64,000 nt of DNA from Spartobacteria bacterium (lineage in GTDB: Bacteria; Verrucomicrobiota; Verrucomicrobiia; Chthoniobacterales; UBA6821), in assembly GCA_947487385.1 (NCBI GenBank), contig CANKWU010000008.1, positions 1-64,000 on the forward strand, written 5' to 3'. Positions 34,061-41,127 of this stretch are shown in pieces. The notes under the pieces were generated by a model. The model was given only the letters and a program-made list of their open reading frames with translations. It was not told the DNA's origin and searched no databases. How positions within the stretch are numbered: position 1 is the stretch's first letter; the number at the start of each line of letters is the position of its first letter. The position numbers and the translations under genes were made by a program.

Positions 34061-35281
34061 ATGCTCACCGTCAAGGATACCCAGCGCGCCACAGTTCAGG
34101 TCTGCTTCGATGGGAGCGTACGGAAGGCGTTCCATGGGCCGAAGGCCCAAGAGCGTTTTGAGAATGAGCTGTTTGTACTCCGTTATCTAGAAAAGTCAGG
34201 GTGCGATTTTGTTCCCCGCGTGATTTCGGCAGATTTAGAAAAGCTTCTTCTGGTCACAACGAACTGCGGCTCCCGTGTCGACCGTCTCGACGAAGAGCGC
34301 TGCCGGGAACTCTTTGCGGAGCTGGAAGGGTTCGGGGTCCGGCACGACGATCCCGAACTCCGTAATGTCACTTACCGCCAGCAGGACGGGCGCTTCTGCC
34401 TAATCGATTTTGAGTTTGCGACGATTCTGAAGAAGGAAGAACTGCCGATCTTAACACCCGAGAAGTTACCGTCCCCCAAGCTTTCTCTCACATGGTCCGG
34501 ATGCTCTGACAAAGGACCCTCGCGAGCCAAAAACGAGGATGCCTTCATGGGCTTGGCGATTGATGAGGTAGAGGTGCGTCATCTCGGAAAAATCGGGGCC
34601 TCATCGAATGCAGACGCCGATCTTCTGTTTGCTGTCAGCGACGGGATGGGGGGAGCGAATGCCGGTGAATTCGCCAGCAGGATAACCATTGAGAAAATTA
34701 CCCGCATGTTTCCCCCGCTGATCCGTCAACGGGCGAGTGGCACTCCGATTGGCTATGAGGGAGCCTTTGCCTCACTCTTCTCGGAAATTAACAAGGCTTT
34801 GCAATACTTGGGGGACAGCTACGAGGAGTGCCGGGGAATGGGTGCGACCCTGAGTCTCTGCTGGTTCTCGGAAGAGATGATGCACTTCGCCCACATCGGT
34901 GACACCCGCATCTACCACCTGTTCAAAGATGGAAGAATCCTTCAGCTCACCAAGGACGACACGCATGTCGGCTGGCTCCAGCGGACCGGTCAGATCAGTG
35001 AACGGGAGGCCAAGTCACACCCCGCCAAGAACCGCCTCCAGAAAGCCCTCGGCGCGGGGAATCAGTTCGTCAACCCGCAGGTGGGTGAAACCCCATGCCG
35101 GCCCGGAGACCGCTTCCTCATCTGCACCGACGGCGTTACCGACGCCCTCTACAACGACCAGTTGCCCGAAGTTCTCGCCGAGTGCCCCAAGGGAACACTC
35201 CCCGCCCTGCATCTCGTCGGCGAAGCGATCGAACGCTCCGGACGGGATAACACGACGGCCGTGATCGTGACGGTCGGATGA
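34061..35281 (+). CDS. kinase-like domain fused to PP2C phosphatase
   Basis: This 406-residue protein has two parts. The N-terminal part (about 1-130) is a small protein-kinase-like domain of the Bud32/RIO style: KAF lysine near residue 22, a glutamate in ERFENELFVLRYL, a catalytic loop HDDPELRN and LIDFEFA at the DFG place. The C-terminal part (about 145-406) is a complete PP2C phosphatase with KNEDAF, SDGMGGANAGEFAS, GMGATLSLCWF, HIGDTRIYHL, CTDGVTDAL and DNTTAVIV. Kinase and phosphatase on one chain suggest a self-contained signalling switch. The ATP-binding glycine loop is weak, so kinase activity is uncertain. It is followed after seven bases by an exported EEP-family gene. Confidence 0.85.
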   Translation: MLTVKDTQRATVQVCFDGSVRKAFHGPKAQERFENELFVLRYLEKSGCDFVPRVISADLEKLLLVTTNCGSRVDRLDEERCRELFAELEGFGVRHDDPELRNVTYRQQDGRFCLIDFEFATILKKEELPILTPEKLPSPKLSLTWSGCSDKGPSRAKNEDAFMGLAIDEVEVRHLGKIGASSNADADLLFAVSDGMGGANAGEFASRITIEKITRMFPPLIRQRASGTPIGYEGAFASLFSEINKALQYLGDSYEECRGMGATLSLCWFSEEMMHFAHIGDTRIYHLFKDGRILQLTKDDTHVGWLQRTGQISEREAKSHPAKNRLQKALGAGNQFVNPQVGETPCRPGDRFLICTDGVTDALYNDQLPEVLAECPKGTLPALHLVGEAIERSGRDNTTAVIVTVG

Positions 35282-35288
35282 AGCTTCC

Positions 35289-36194
35289 ATGAGAACCTTC
35301 CTGCTGCTGATCCTTTGTGTCACTGGGCTCCAGGCGGCCGATACGATCCGGGTGGTGACATGGAACCTTGCATGGTTTCCGAGCGGGTCACCGAGGAGGG
35401 CCTCTCCTGAAGTTGAGGAGCGGCGGGTGCAAGCGGCGGCGGCCGTGCTGAAATCGATCGACGCCGACCTAATCTTTCTTCAGGAGATGCGCGACTGGGA
35501 AACCTGCGAGCGGTTGGCGCGCGCGATGGCCCCCTCACGCTACGAGGTGGCGGTCTGTTCGGCCTTTCCCCAGACTCCCACACAGCGGCAACCGGGCAGA
35601 CAGCAGGTGGCCCTGCTGACCAAAAAAAGCGCCCATGCTGCCTGGAGCGAACCTTGGAAGGGTGATGCCGGAACCTCGTTGCCGCGCGGTTTTGCCTTTG
35701 CGGCGGTCCCCTCCCGGGAATCACCAGCTTCGGCGGATACTTCCAACCCGGCGCTCAAGTTACTGGGCTGTTACTCGCTCCACTTGAAGAGCAACCTTAT
35801 CCGCGGCAAGGATCCCGAGAAGGCCGCCGAGAACATCCTGAAGCGCGAACTCTCGGCACGCCAACTCGTCACCCATCGCCATGATATCGAGGGACGCATT
35901 CTGCCAGCCGTGAAACGCTTCCTTGTGGCCGGGGACTTCAACACCGATGACGGCAATTCCGAACTGGCCCGGGAGCAAACGTTGGAGACCTTCGCCAAAG
36001 GCGGCCTCAAGGATTCGACCGAAGGGCTTCCCAGATCGGAACGGATCACCCACCCGAAACGGGGACACTACAAGGATGCCGTCTTCGACTACGTGCTCTA
36101 CTGCGGTCTCAAGCCCAAGGGAAAACCGCGCACGCTCAGGAGCAACGTCTCCGACCACTGGCCGCTGGTTGCGGAATTTGAAGTCGAGAAGTAG
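35289..36194 (+). CDS. exported endonuclease/exonuclease/phosphatase family protein
   Basis: The 301-residue protein has a short signal peptide (MRTFLLLILCVTGLQA) and an EEP (DNase I-like) domain. Family residues are visible in VVTWNLAW, FLQEMRDW, YSLHLKSN, VAGDFNTDDGN and VSDHWPLVAEF, which carry the metal-binding and catalytic Asn, Glu, Asp and His. Exported members act as nucleases, phosphodiesterases or sphingomyelinases. The substrate is not predictable here. The start is the ATG at 35289, eight bases from the upstream stop, so it is probably cotranscribed with the kinase/PP2C gene. Confidence 0.85.
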   Translation: MRTFLLLILCVTGLQAADTIRVVTWNLAWFPSGSPRRASPEVEERRVQAAAAVLKSIDADLIFLQEMRDWETCERLARAMAPSRYEVAVCSAFPQTPTQRQPGRQQVALLTKKSAHAAWSEPWKGDAGTSLPRGFAFAAVPSRESPASADTSNPALKLLGCYSLHLKSNLIRGKDPEKAAENILKRELSARQLVTHRHDIEGRILPAVKRFLVAGDFNTDDGNSELAREQTLETFAKGGLKDSTEGLPRSERITHPKRGHYKDAVFDYVLYCGLKPKGKPRTLRSNVSDHWPLVAEFEVEK

Positions 36195-36291
36195 CGAAGT
36201 TGATCTGCCCAAGTGGAGCTATTGCTCCGCAGGCCAGAAACTATCCTTTTAACCTTTTAACTCTTCCACTTTTTAACCCAATCGCCTCGCA

Positions 36292-36744
36292 TTACTGCAT
36301 TGGCTGACCCAACTCGTACTTAGCAAGTTCTTCAATACGCTTGAGGTGGCGGCCACCGTCGAACGGGGTGGAGAGCCAGAGATCAACCAGTCGCTTTGCG
36401 GTCTCGAGCGAGACCATGCGCTCACCAATCGAAAGGACATTCGCGTTGTTATGCTGGCTGGCCAGCTTGGCGGTTTCATCGCTCCAGGCGATGGCGCAAC
36501 GGATCCCCTTCACCTTGTTGGCCGCGATAGCCTCACCGTTTCCAGACCCGCCAAAGACAATCCCCTTATCAGCCTCTCCCTTGGCAACCTTCTCCGCGGC
36601 GGGAATGCACCAGAGAGGATAGTCCGTCGACTCGGCGGAATGAGAGCCGCAATCGATCACCTCGTGTCCCTGAATACGGAGCATTTCTGCAATCGCCTGC
36701 TTGTATTTGAATCCTGCGTGGTCGTTGCCGAGAGAAATTTTCAT
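36292..36744 (-). CDS. rpiB: ribose-5-phosphate isomerase B
   Basis: RpiB interconverts ribose-5-phosphate and ribulose-5-phosphate. The 150-residue protein starts MKISLGNDHAGF. The phosphate-binding loop GGSGNGEAIAANKVKGIRCA lacks the catalytic Cys of the E. coli enzyme (CGTGIG) and instead matches the Mycobacterium type, in which a Glu acts as base. It keeps SQHNNANVLSIGERM. It lies 27 bases downstream of the NIL-domain gene and is the last gene of the riboswitch-controlled run, but it may be there by chance. Confidence 0.93.
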   Translation of the reverse strand: MKISLGNDHAGFKYKQAIAEMLRIQGHEVIDCGSHSAESTDYPLWCIPAAEKVAKGEADKGIVFGGSGNGEAIAANKVKGIRCAIAWSDETAKLASQHNNANVLSIGERMVSLETAKRLVDLWLSTPFDGGRHLKRIEELAKYELGQPMQ

Positions 36745-36770
36745 GATCGGGTGTATCGGGAGCTGCTAAA

Positions 36771-37013
36771 TTAGCCCTCGATCGTGTTGATCTCAACCGG
36801 CTCGACCTTCACTCCCAGCTCCTCGAGCCAGGCGATCGATCGCTTGATCTCGCCGCGCTCGCCGATGAGCTCGAGGCAGACGAGACCGATCTCATTAGTG
36901 ACGCTTGCCTGGCGGACATTCGTCGTGACGGCGAACTTGTGCCCGAGCTCATAGACGATGGGGCGTGTGATGAGCTTCGCCGGATACATGAGCCAGAGGC
37001 GGGTCGTTTCCAT
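36771..37013 (-). CDS. NIL-domain protein
   Basis: This is an 80-residue stand-alone NIL domain (ACT-like fold), METTRLWLMYPAKLITRPIV at the start and then a two-repeat pattern (NEIGLVCLELIGERGEIKRS, then ELGVKVEPVEI). NIL domains occur at the C-terminus of MetN methionine importers, where they bind methionine, and in NIL-ferredoxins of a homocysteine pathway. The ATG at 37013 is chosen, and the longer frame lacks family sequence. It follows a MoaD/ThiS-like carrier gene by 45 bases and a ThrC-like gene under a SAM-I riboswitch. That context fits a sulfur or methionine role, perhaps as a sensor. Confidence 0.85.
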   Translation of the reverse strand: METTRLWLMYPAKLITRPIVYELGHKFAVTTNVRQASVTNEIGLVCLELIGERGEIKRSIAWLEELGVKVEPVEINTIEG

Positions 37014-37058
37014 GGTTACTATGATCGGTGCTTTTCTCGTGTTGGGCAAGCGGGGCTT

Positions 37059-37331
37059 CTAGCCTCCAGCGATGGCGGGGACGATGGAGATGACATCGGC
37101 CTCGTTTATCGGAGTCTCCTTTTCCTGAAGGAAGCGCACATCTTCGTCGTTCACGAAGATGTTCACGAAGCGACGGATGGTTCCATTCTCATCGACTATG
37201 CGTTCACTAAGGCCGGGAAAGGAAGCATTGAGCTCGTCGAGAACTGCCCCAAGTGTCGCTCCAGAGGAAATGACCTCCTCCTGATTGTTGGTAAGTTTAC
37301 GTAGTGGGGTGGGGATGCGGACGGTGGGCAT
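37059..37331 (-). CDS. MoaD/ThiS-like sulfur-carrier protein
   Basis: This is a 90-residue beta-grasp protein of the MoaD/ThiS/ubiquitin-like type: MPTVRIPTPLRKLTNNQEEV, then GATLGAVLDELNASFPGL, then NIFVNDEDVRFLQEKETPI and the C-terminal VISIVPAIAGG. The terminal Gly-Gly is what such carriers need for activation as a thiocarboxylate. No moaE, thiG or E1-like partner is adjacent. It lies 46 bases after the ThrC-like gene and 45 before the NIL gene. By analogy with CysO-CysM and with the ThiS-like carriers of homocysteine synthesis, it may hand sulfide to the ThrC-like enzyme. A true ThiS gene is at 63417-63617. Confidence 0.88.
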   Translation of the reverse strand: MPTVRIPTPLRKLTNNQEEVISSGATLGAVLDELNASFPGLSERIVDENGTIRRFVNIFVNDEDVRFLQEKETPINEADVISIVPAIAGG

Positions 37332-37377
37332 GGGATTAGGTTATAGGGTTTGGGTGATAGATATTGGGGAGTGAAGG

Positions 37378-38634
37378 TTAGCTTTTTGCCCCGACCTCAT
37401 CGGCGACGAGAGCCTCGAACTCACGGAGGCTCGGTCCGATCACGCGAGGCTCACCGACTTTGCCAACAATGGCTTCCTGAGTCTTGAGTCCATGACCAGT
37501 GATGCAGAGGACTGCGCTCTCGTCCTTGGGGATCTTTCCCGAGGCAATGAGCTTCCTCGCACAGGCAACGGTGACGCCACCTGCGGTCTCGGCGAAGATC
37601 CCAGTGGTCTCGGCAAGAAGTTTGATACCCTCGACGATCTCCTCATCGGTGCAATCTTCACAGCTTCCACCTGTCTCCTTCATGCTCCGGATCGCATAAT
37701 ACCCATCCGCAGGAGTACCGATGGCGAGTGACTTGGCGATGGTGTCGGGGTTCTGGACCGGCTTGACTATTTCAGTTCCTGCCTTGAAGGCCGTACTGAT
37801 GGGTGAGCAACCCGATGCCTGGGCTCCGTGTATCGAGAAATCGCTCTTAGGAACGATGTCGAGGTCGATGAACTCCTTGTAAGCCTTGTGGAGCTTGGTC
37901 AGGAGTGATCCGGAGGCCATGCAGACCACGGTGTGGCGCGGTAGCTTCCAGCCGAGTTGTTCGGCAATCTCAAAGCCCATGGTCTTGGAACCCTCCGCGT
38001 AGTAGGGCCGGAGATTCACGTTCACGAAGCCCCATCCGTACTTGCCTGCGATCTCGGAGCAGAGACGGTTCACCTGATCATAGGGCCCCTTGATCCCGAT
38101 GACATTGGTTCCATAGACTAGCGAACCGAGCACCTTGCCCTGCTCAAGGTTTGAAGGGATCAGCACGTAGCTCTTGAGTCCGGCATTGGCGGCGTTGGCG
38201 GCGACCGAGTTCGCCAGATTGCCGGTGGAGGCGCAGGCAACGACCTTGAAGCCGAGCTCTCGGGCGCGGCTGAGCGCCACGGAGACCACGCGGTCCTTGA
38301 AGGAAAGAGTTGGATAATTGACGGAGTCGTTCTTGATCCAGAGTTCGCGGATGCCGAGGGCCTTGGCCAGTCGGTCGGCCTTCACTAGGGGGGTAAAGCC
38401 CACCTGGGTGCCAACAGTCGGTTCTCCATCGATCGGGAGCAGCTCCCGATAGCGCCACATCGTCTGGGGTCGGGACTCAATAAGCTTCCGGGTCAGCACG
38501 GCGCGGATCGCCTCGTAGTCATAGGCGGCCTCCAGCGGGCCGAAGTCGAACTCGCAGATGTGGATTGCCTCTTTCTCGTAGAGGCGTCCGCATTCGCGGC
38601 ATTTCAGATTACTAAACCAAGGTTTTGTGGTCAT
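37378..38634 (-). CDS. threonine-synthase-like PLP enzyme under SAM-I riboswitch
   Basis: This is a 418-residue fold-type II PLP protein of the ThrC family. An N-terminal Cys cluster (CRECGRLYEKEAIHIC, residues 13-28) resembles a zinc ribbon. The PLP lysine is in YPTLSFKDRV, and the phosphate loop is ASTGNLANSVAANAANAG. It is only distantly similar to the thrC product at 28271. The SAM-I riboswitch in its leader and the carrier and NIL genes downstream suggest that it makes a sulfur amino acid, for example homocysteine from O-phosphohomoserine, rather than threonine. This is an inference, and plain threonine synthase activity cannot be excluded. The ATG at 38634 has GAGGAG just upstream. Confidence 0.88.
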   Translation of the reverse strand: MTTKPWFSNLKCRECGRLYEKEAIHICEFDFGPLEAAYDYEAIRAVLTRKLIESRPQTMWRYRELLPIDGEPTVGTQVGFTPLVKADRLAKALGIRELWIKNDSVNYPTLSFKDRVVSVALSRARELGFKVVACASTGNLANSVAANAANAGLKSYVLIPSNLEQGKVLGSLVYGTNVIGIKGPYDQVNRLCSEIAGKYGWGFVNVNLRPYYAEGSKTMGFEIAEQLGWKLPRHTVVCMASGSLLTKLHKAYKEFIDLDIVPKSDFSIHGAQASGCSPISTAFKAGTEIVKPVQNPDTIAKSLAIGTPADGYYAIRSMKETGGSCEDCTDEEIVEGIKLLAETTGIFAETAGGVTVACARKLIASGKIPKDESAVLCITGHGLKTQEAIVGKVGEPRVIGPSLREFEALVADEVGAKS

Positions 38635-38636
38635 GG

Positions 38637-38676
38637 GATCTCCTCGTTGTTGCTCATCAAGAGTGGCGAAGAGACC
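38637..38676 (-). promoter_or_regulatory. ribosome-site-sequestering hairpin of the SAM riboswitch
   Basis: On the minus strand GGTCTCTTCG (38676-38667) can pair with CGAGGAGATC (38646-38637) over ten positions, two of them G-U, which hides the GAGGAG ribosome-binding site. The 20-base loop contains CACTCTTGATGAG (38665-38653), which is complementary, with one mismatch (paired as G-U), to the 5' strand of the aptamer (CTTATCAAGAGTG). Pairing of the loop with the aptamer would compete with both SAM binding and this hairpin, which fits translational control. Confidence 0.6.
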
Positions 38677-38710
38677 TGGTGCCTCAATCCCTGCGGATCA
38701 TCGGCTCTGC

Positions 38711-38831
38711 CAAGTATCTCATCTTTTCCCCGATTGCTCGGAGCTGGATTTGGCACCTGGGCCTACGAAAAAAATCCGTAGCGGTTGCCGTGACATCAGC
38801 GGGCCAGTCCCTCCGTCACTCTTGATAAGAT
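38711..38831 (-). ncRNA. SAM-I riboswitch (S-box) aptamer
   Basis: The minus strand matches the SAM-I core in order: CTTATCAAGAG at the 5' end, then GGAGGGACTGGCCC, then a TGATGTCACGGCAACC stretch, a GGTGCCAAATCC segment and GATGAGATA at the 3' end. The P1 helix pairs CTTATC (38829-38824) with GATGAG (38723-38718). A P3-like stem CTACGG/CCGTAG lies between the core parts. Such riboswitches repress methionine and cysteine synthesis or transport genes when S-adenosylmethionine is plentiful. Here it leads the ThrC-like, MoaD-like and NIL genes. Confidence 0.93.
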
Positions 38832-38840
38832 TGAAATCGA

Positions 38841-38869
38841 ATCATTGAATTTAAGATTCTACTCGTCAA
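38841..38869 (-). promoter_or_regulatory. promoter of the riboswitch transcript
   Basis: On the minus strand TTGACG and AATGAT are separated by 17 bases. The predicted start of transcription falls about ten bases upstream of the riboswitch P1 helix, where it should be. Confidence 0.5.
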
Positions 38870-38937
38870 GAGAAGTTTCAGCAAATGCGTTGACCATGCA
38901 GCCGTTCTCTGATTATCATTTCTCTCCTTTGTTACAT

Positions 38938-39011
38938 GCAGCCATAGCTCAATTGGATAGAGCATCTGACTACGGATCAGAAGGTTTGAGGTTCGACTCC
39001 TCATGGCTGCA
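38938..39011 (+). tRNA. tRNA-Arg (anticodon ACG)
   Basis: The sequence folds as a standard cloverleaf of 74 bases. The acceptor stem is GCAGCCA with TGGCTGC. The D arm is GCTC and GAGC, the anticodon stem TCTGA and TCAGA with loop CTACGGA, and the T arm TGAGG and CCTCA with loop TTCGACT. The discriminator base is A and CCA is not encoded. The ACG anticodon reads CGN codons after deamination to inosine. Confidence 0.96.
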
Positions 39012-39022
39012 CTCTCTTTTAA

Positions 39023-39937
39023 TCAGGGTCTCTGAAATGCACCCTTGATCCACCCAGAGAATCGGACGCGTTCCACAAGCGCCATGTGAGGGACCGTCAG
39101 AGCGGCCAGTCCTACAAAAACAATCTGAATCAGGCGTTCATCGAGGGACTTTCCTTTAAGGAACCACCAGGCAAGCGCCGAGACCATGGCAACGCCGATC
39201 ATCGGCAGGAGAGCAGAAAGAGCCAGGAGGCGTCTCGAAAGAGATCCCGAGTAGTCGATGGTCCTGAGGATATGGCGAGCGCTGTGCATGCCGCAAAAAA
39301 AGAGGGTGAATGCGATGAGCGGAGGCGCTGCAACACTCAGCAAAACGACGGAGGCTATCTCAATGGCTCCCAGCCAATCACTCCACGCAAGCAGGATCAC
39401 TCCGATTACAACGCACGGTAGCCAGAGCCAGGCAATCAGCTTGATCCATGGCATGAGCAGAAGGGCAGGCTCATTACCCACAAGAAGCCCAAAAAGTTGC
39501 GCCATCTCCTCCGAGTGAAAGAGTGCGGGCAATAGGAGCACGCTTCCCCCATAGAGGATTCGAGTGGCGTGGGGGGTTCCCTCCTCAGGATCCCCCGAGA
39601 AATGGGCCGCTGAGATTAAAAGAAACAAAATCAAAAAACCCATCGGCGCCCACCACCAAACCGCCACAACAACTGCCGCTAGAAGAAGATAGATCATGGT
39701 GAAAATCATCCAGTCTGTTGGCTTCCGAAGATCGTAAAGTCTGTAAGCAAAGATCGTGTCGAATGCCCCATGCGGGACCCCCAGAAGAAGGATCAAGGTC
39801 GCAAGGATAATGAGTCCTGATTGCCCGTTGAAATCCCCCTTCTGGGACCCAACCAGTGCGAAAAAAGCCGCCGCTCCAAGCGCGCAGAGGCTGAATAAAA
39901 ATCCTTGAATGCGGAACGGGCTCATCGGTTTCATCAT
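39023..39937 (-). CDS. blh: Blh/Brp-type beta-carotene 15,15'-dioxygenase
   Basis: Blh cleaves beta-carotene to two retinal molecules in the membrane. The 304-residue protein has about eight hydrophobic segments and the family histidines in GVPHGAFDTIF, SAAHFSGDPEE, FCGMHSARHIL and TVPHMALVER, which are thought to bind iron. It is the last gene of the crt run, and its start overlaps the crtY stop by four bases. Together with crtEIBY and the rhodopsin it completes a retinal pathway. The start is the ATG at 39937, with alternative ATGs one and four codons in. The tRNA-Arg gene lies just beyond its stop. Confidence 0.93.
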   Translation of the reverse strand: MMKPMSPFRIQGFLFSLCALGAAAFFALVGSQKGDFNGQSGLIILATLILLLGVPHGAFDTIFAYRLYDLRKPTDWMIFTMIYLLLAAVVVAVWWWAPMGFLILFLLISAAHFSGDPEEGTPHATRILYGGSVLLLPALFHSEEMAQLFGLLVGNEPALLLMPWIKLIAWLWLPCVVIGVILLAWSDWLGAIEIASVVLLSVAAPPLIAFTLFFCGMHSARHILRTIDYSGSLSRRLLALSALLPMIGVAMVSALAWWFLKGKSLDERLIQIVFVGLAALTVPHMALVERVRFSGWIKGAFQRP

Positions 39938-41127
39938 TCCCCCTTTTCTTTTTTTTCTCTTCTTGATTTATGGCTGTAGGGTAACCTCATGGTCTTGTCC
40001 AATTCGCTCAGAAAAGGCGCCGGAGGAAGTGATGCCATGATTGTGAGGCAATCAGCAAGACTCGCGCGATCACTCATGAAGCGGGCCACGCGAGTCGGGT
40101 CCACCTTGGAAAAGAGTGAAAAGAAAATATCGGGAGCCAGTTCGGGATGGGCGTTAAGCACATGCAGAAACAGAGCGTCCATGGTGCGGATGATGAGAGG
40201 ATCTTGCGGATGGGATATTGGGGGACGACCCTTGGCCAACACCATGGCGCACTCTTGCGACCACCTCCAGATACGCTGAAAGGCGTATCCACTGCTGGGT
40301 CTGGCCCCTCCAGCCATCAGCCCCGCACGGACGTAGCTGGGATCAGTCTGTCGATTTTCAGGAGGTATCCCCATGGGGAGGATTCCATGCTCTTTTCTGC
40401 CGCTTGAGTAACGGCGCCCTTGAAGTCGTTGTTTGACGAGAACGCCAAACGACTCCTCCAAATCCTCTGCTTTCAAAGGCTCCGATCCGAAAACCGTAGC
40501 CTCCACAAGGGCTTTCCTCTTGGAGAAAGGGAGAACATATAGAAAGAGGATCCTTTCGGATGAACTTCCAGAAAAATCCATCAGCTCCACGCAACCCGGA
40601 TCAAAGATCTCTTCTTCAGTTGTGATCTCTTCCCCAAGGAACGACTGCCAAAGAAGAGGATCAAAATCACCAAAATGCGGGACCTTGGGACGAGTATCCA
40701 CGATCCGTGGGGCCGTGGAGACTCCCATCGGAGTTTCCACATGCCAGAGCCCACCTCTCTTCAAAACCTCACCCGAGACGATGCTTTCCATCTTCAAATT
40801 GATCCGAGAGGACTGGTCAATCACTCCTACTGCAGCCTGATAGAAGTCTTTGGAGGCGACCATGAGGTAGGGATTTTCTTTGCATCGGCGGGTGATGCGG
40901 CCCTTGGCCGTGATGATTGAAAAAGATTCCCAACGGTGGGTCGCAAGCTTTTCTGAATTGGACCCAAACCCGCCCCAAAAACACCAGGTGCGGTCATTGG
41001 TATATTCCTGCCTGCCCTCGAGAATAAGAGTCCGGGGGCTGGCCTCTCCATAGTTGGCAAGATTCATACCGAGGCTCAATCCGGCACAGCCACCCCCCAA
41101 GATGATGAGATCGGATTGATTGCTCAT
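39934..41127 (-). CDS. crtY: lycopene beta-cyclase, CrtY type
   Basis: CrtY closes both ends of lycopene to beta-carotene. The 397-residue flavoprotein has the N-terminal dinucleotide fold DLIILGGGCAGLSLG, the family NDRTWCFWG segment, a middle AXXPXF-like region (PRIVDTRP) and a C-terminal part with MAGGARPSSGYAFQRI, which is typical of bacterial CrtY. Its start overlaps the crtB stop and its stop overlaps the blh start by four bases each, so the genes are translationally coupled. The start is the ATG at 41127. Confidence 0.92.
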   Translation of the reverse strand: MSNQSDLIILGGGCAGLSLGMNLANYGEASPRTLILEGRQEYTNDRTWCFWGGFGSNSEKLATHRWESFSIITAKGRITRRCKENPYLMVASKDFYQAAVGVIDQSSRINLKMESIVSGEVLKRGGLWHVETPMGVSTAPRIVDTRPKVPHFGDFDPLLWQSFLGEEITTEEEIFDPGCVELMDFSGSSSERILFLYVLPFSKRKALVEATVFGSEPLKAEDLEESFGVLVKQRLQGRRYSSGRKEHGILPMGIPPENRQTDPSYVRAGLMAGGARPSSGYAFQRIWRWSQECAMVLAKGRPPISHPQDPLIIRTMDALFLHVLNAHPELAPDIFFSLFSKVDPTRVARFMSDRASLADCLTIMASLPPAPFLSELDKTMRLPYSHKSRREKKEKGE

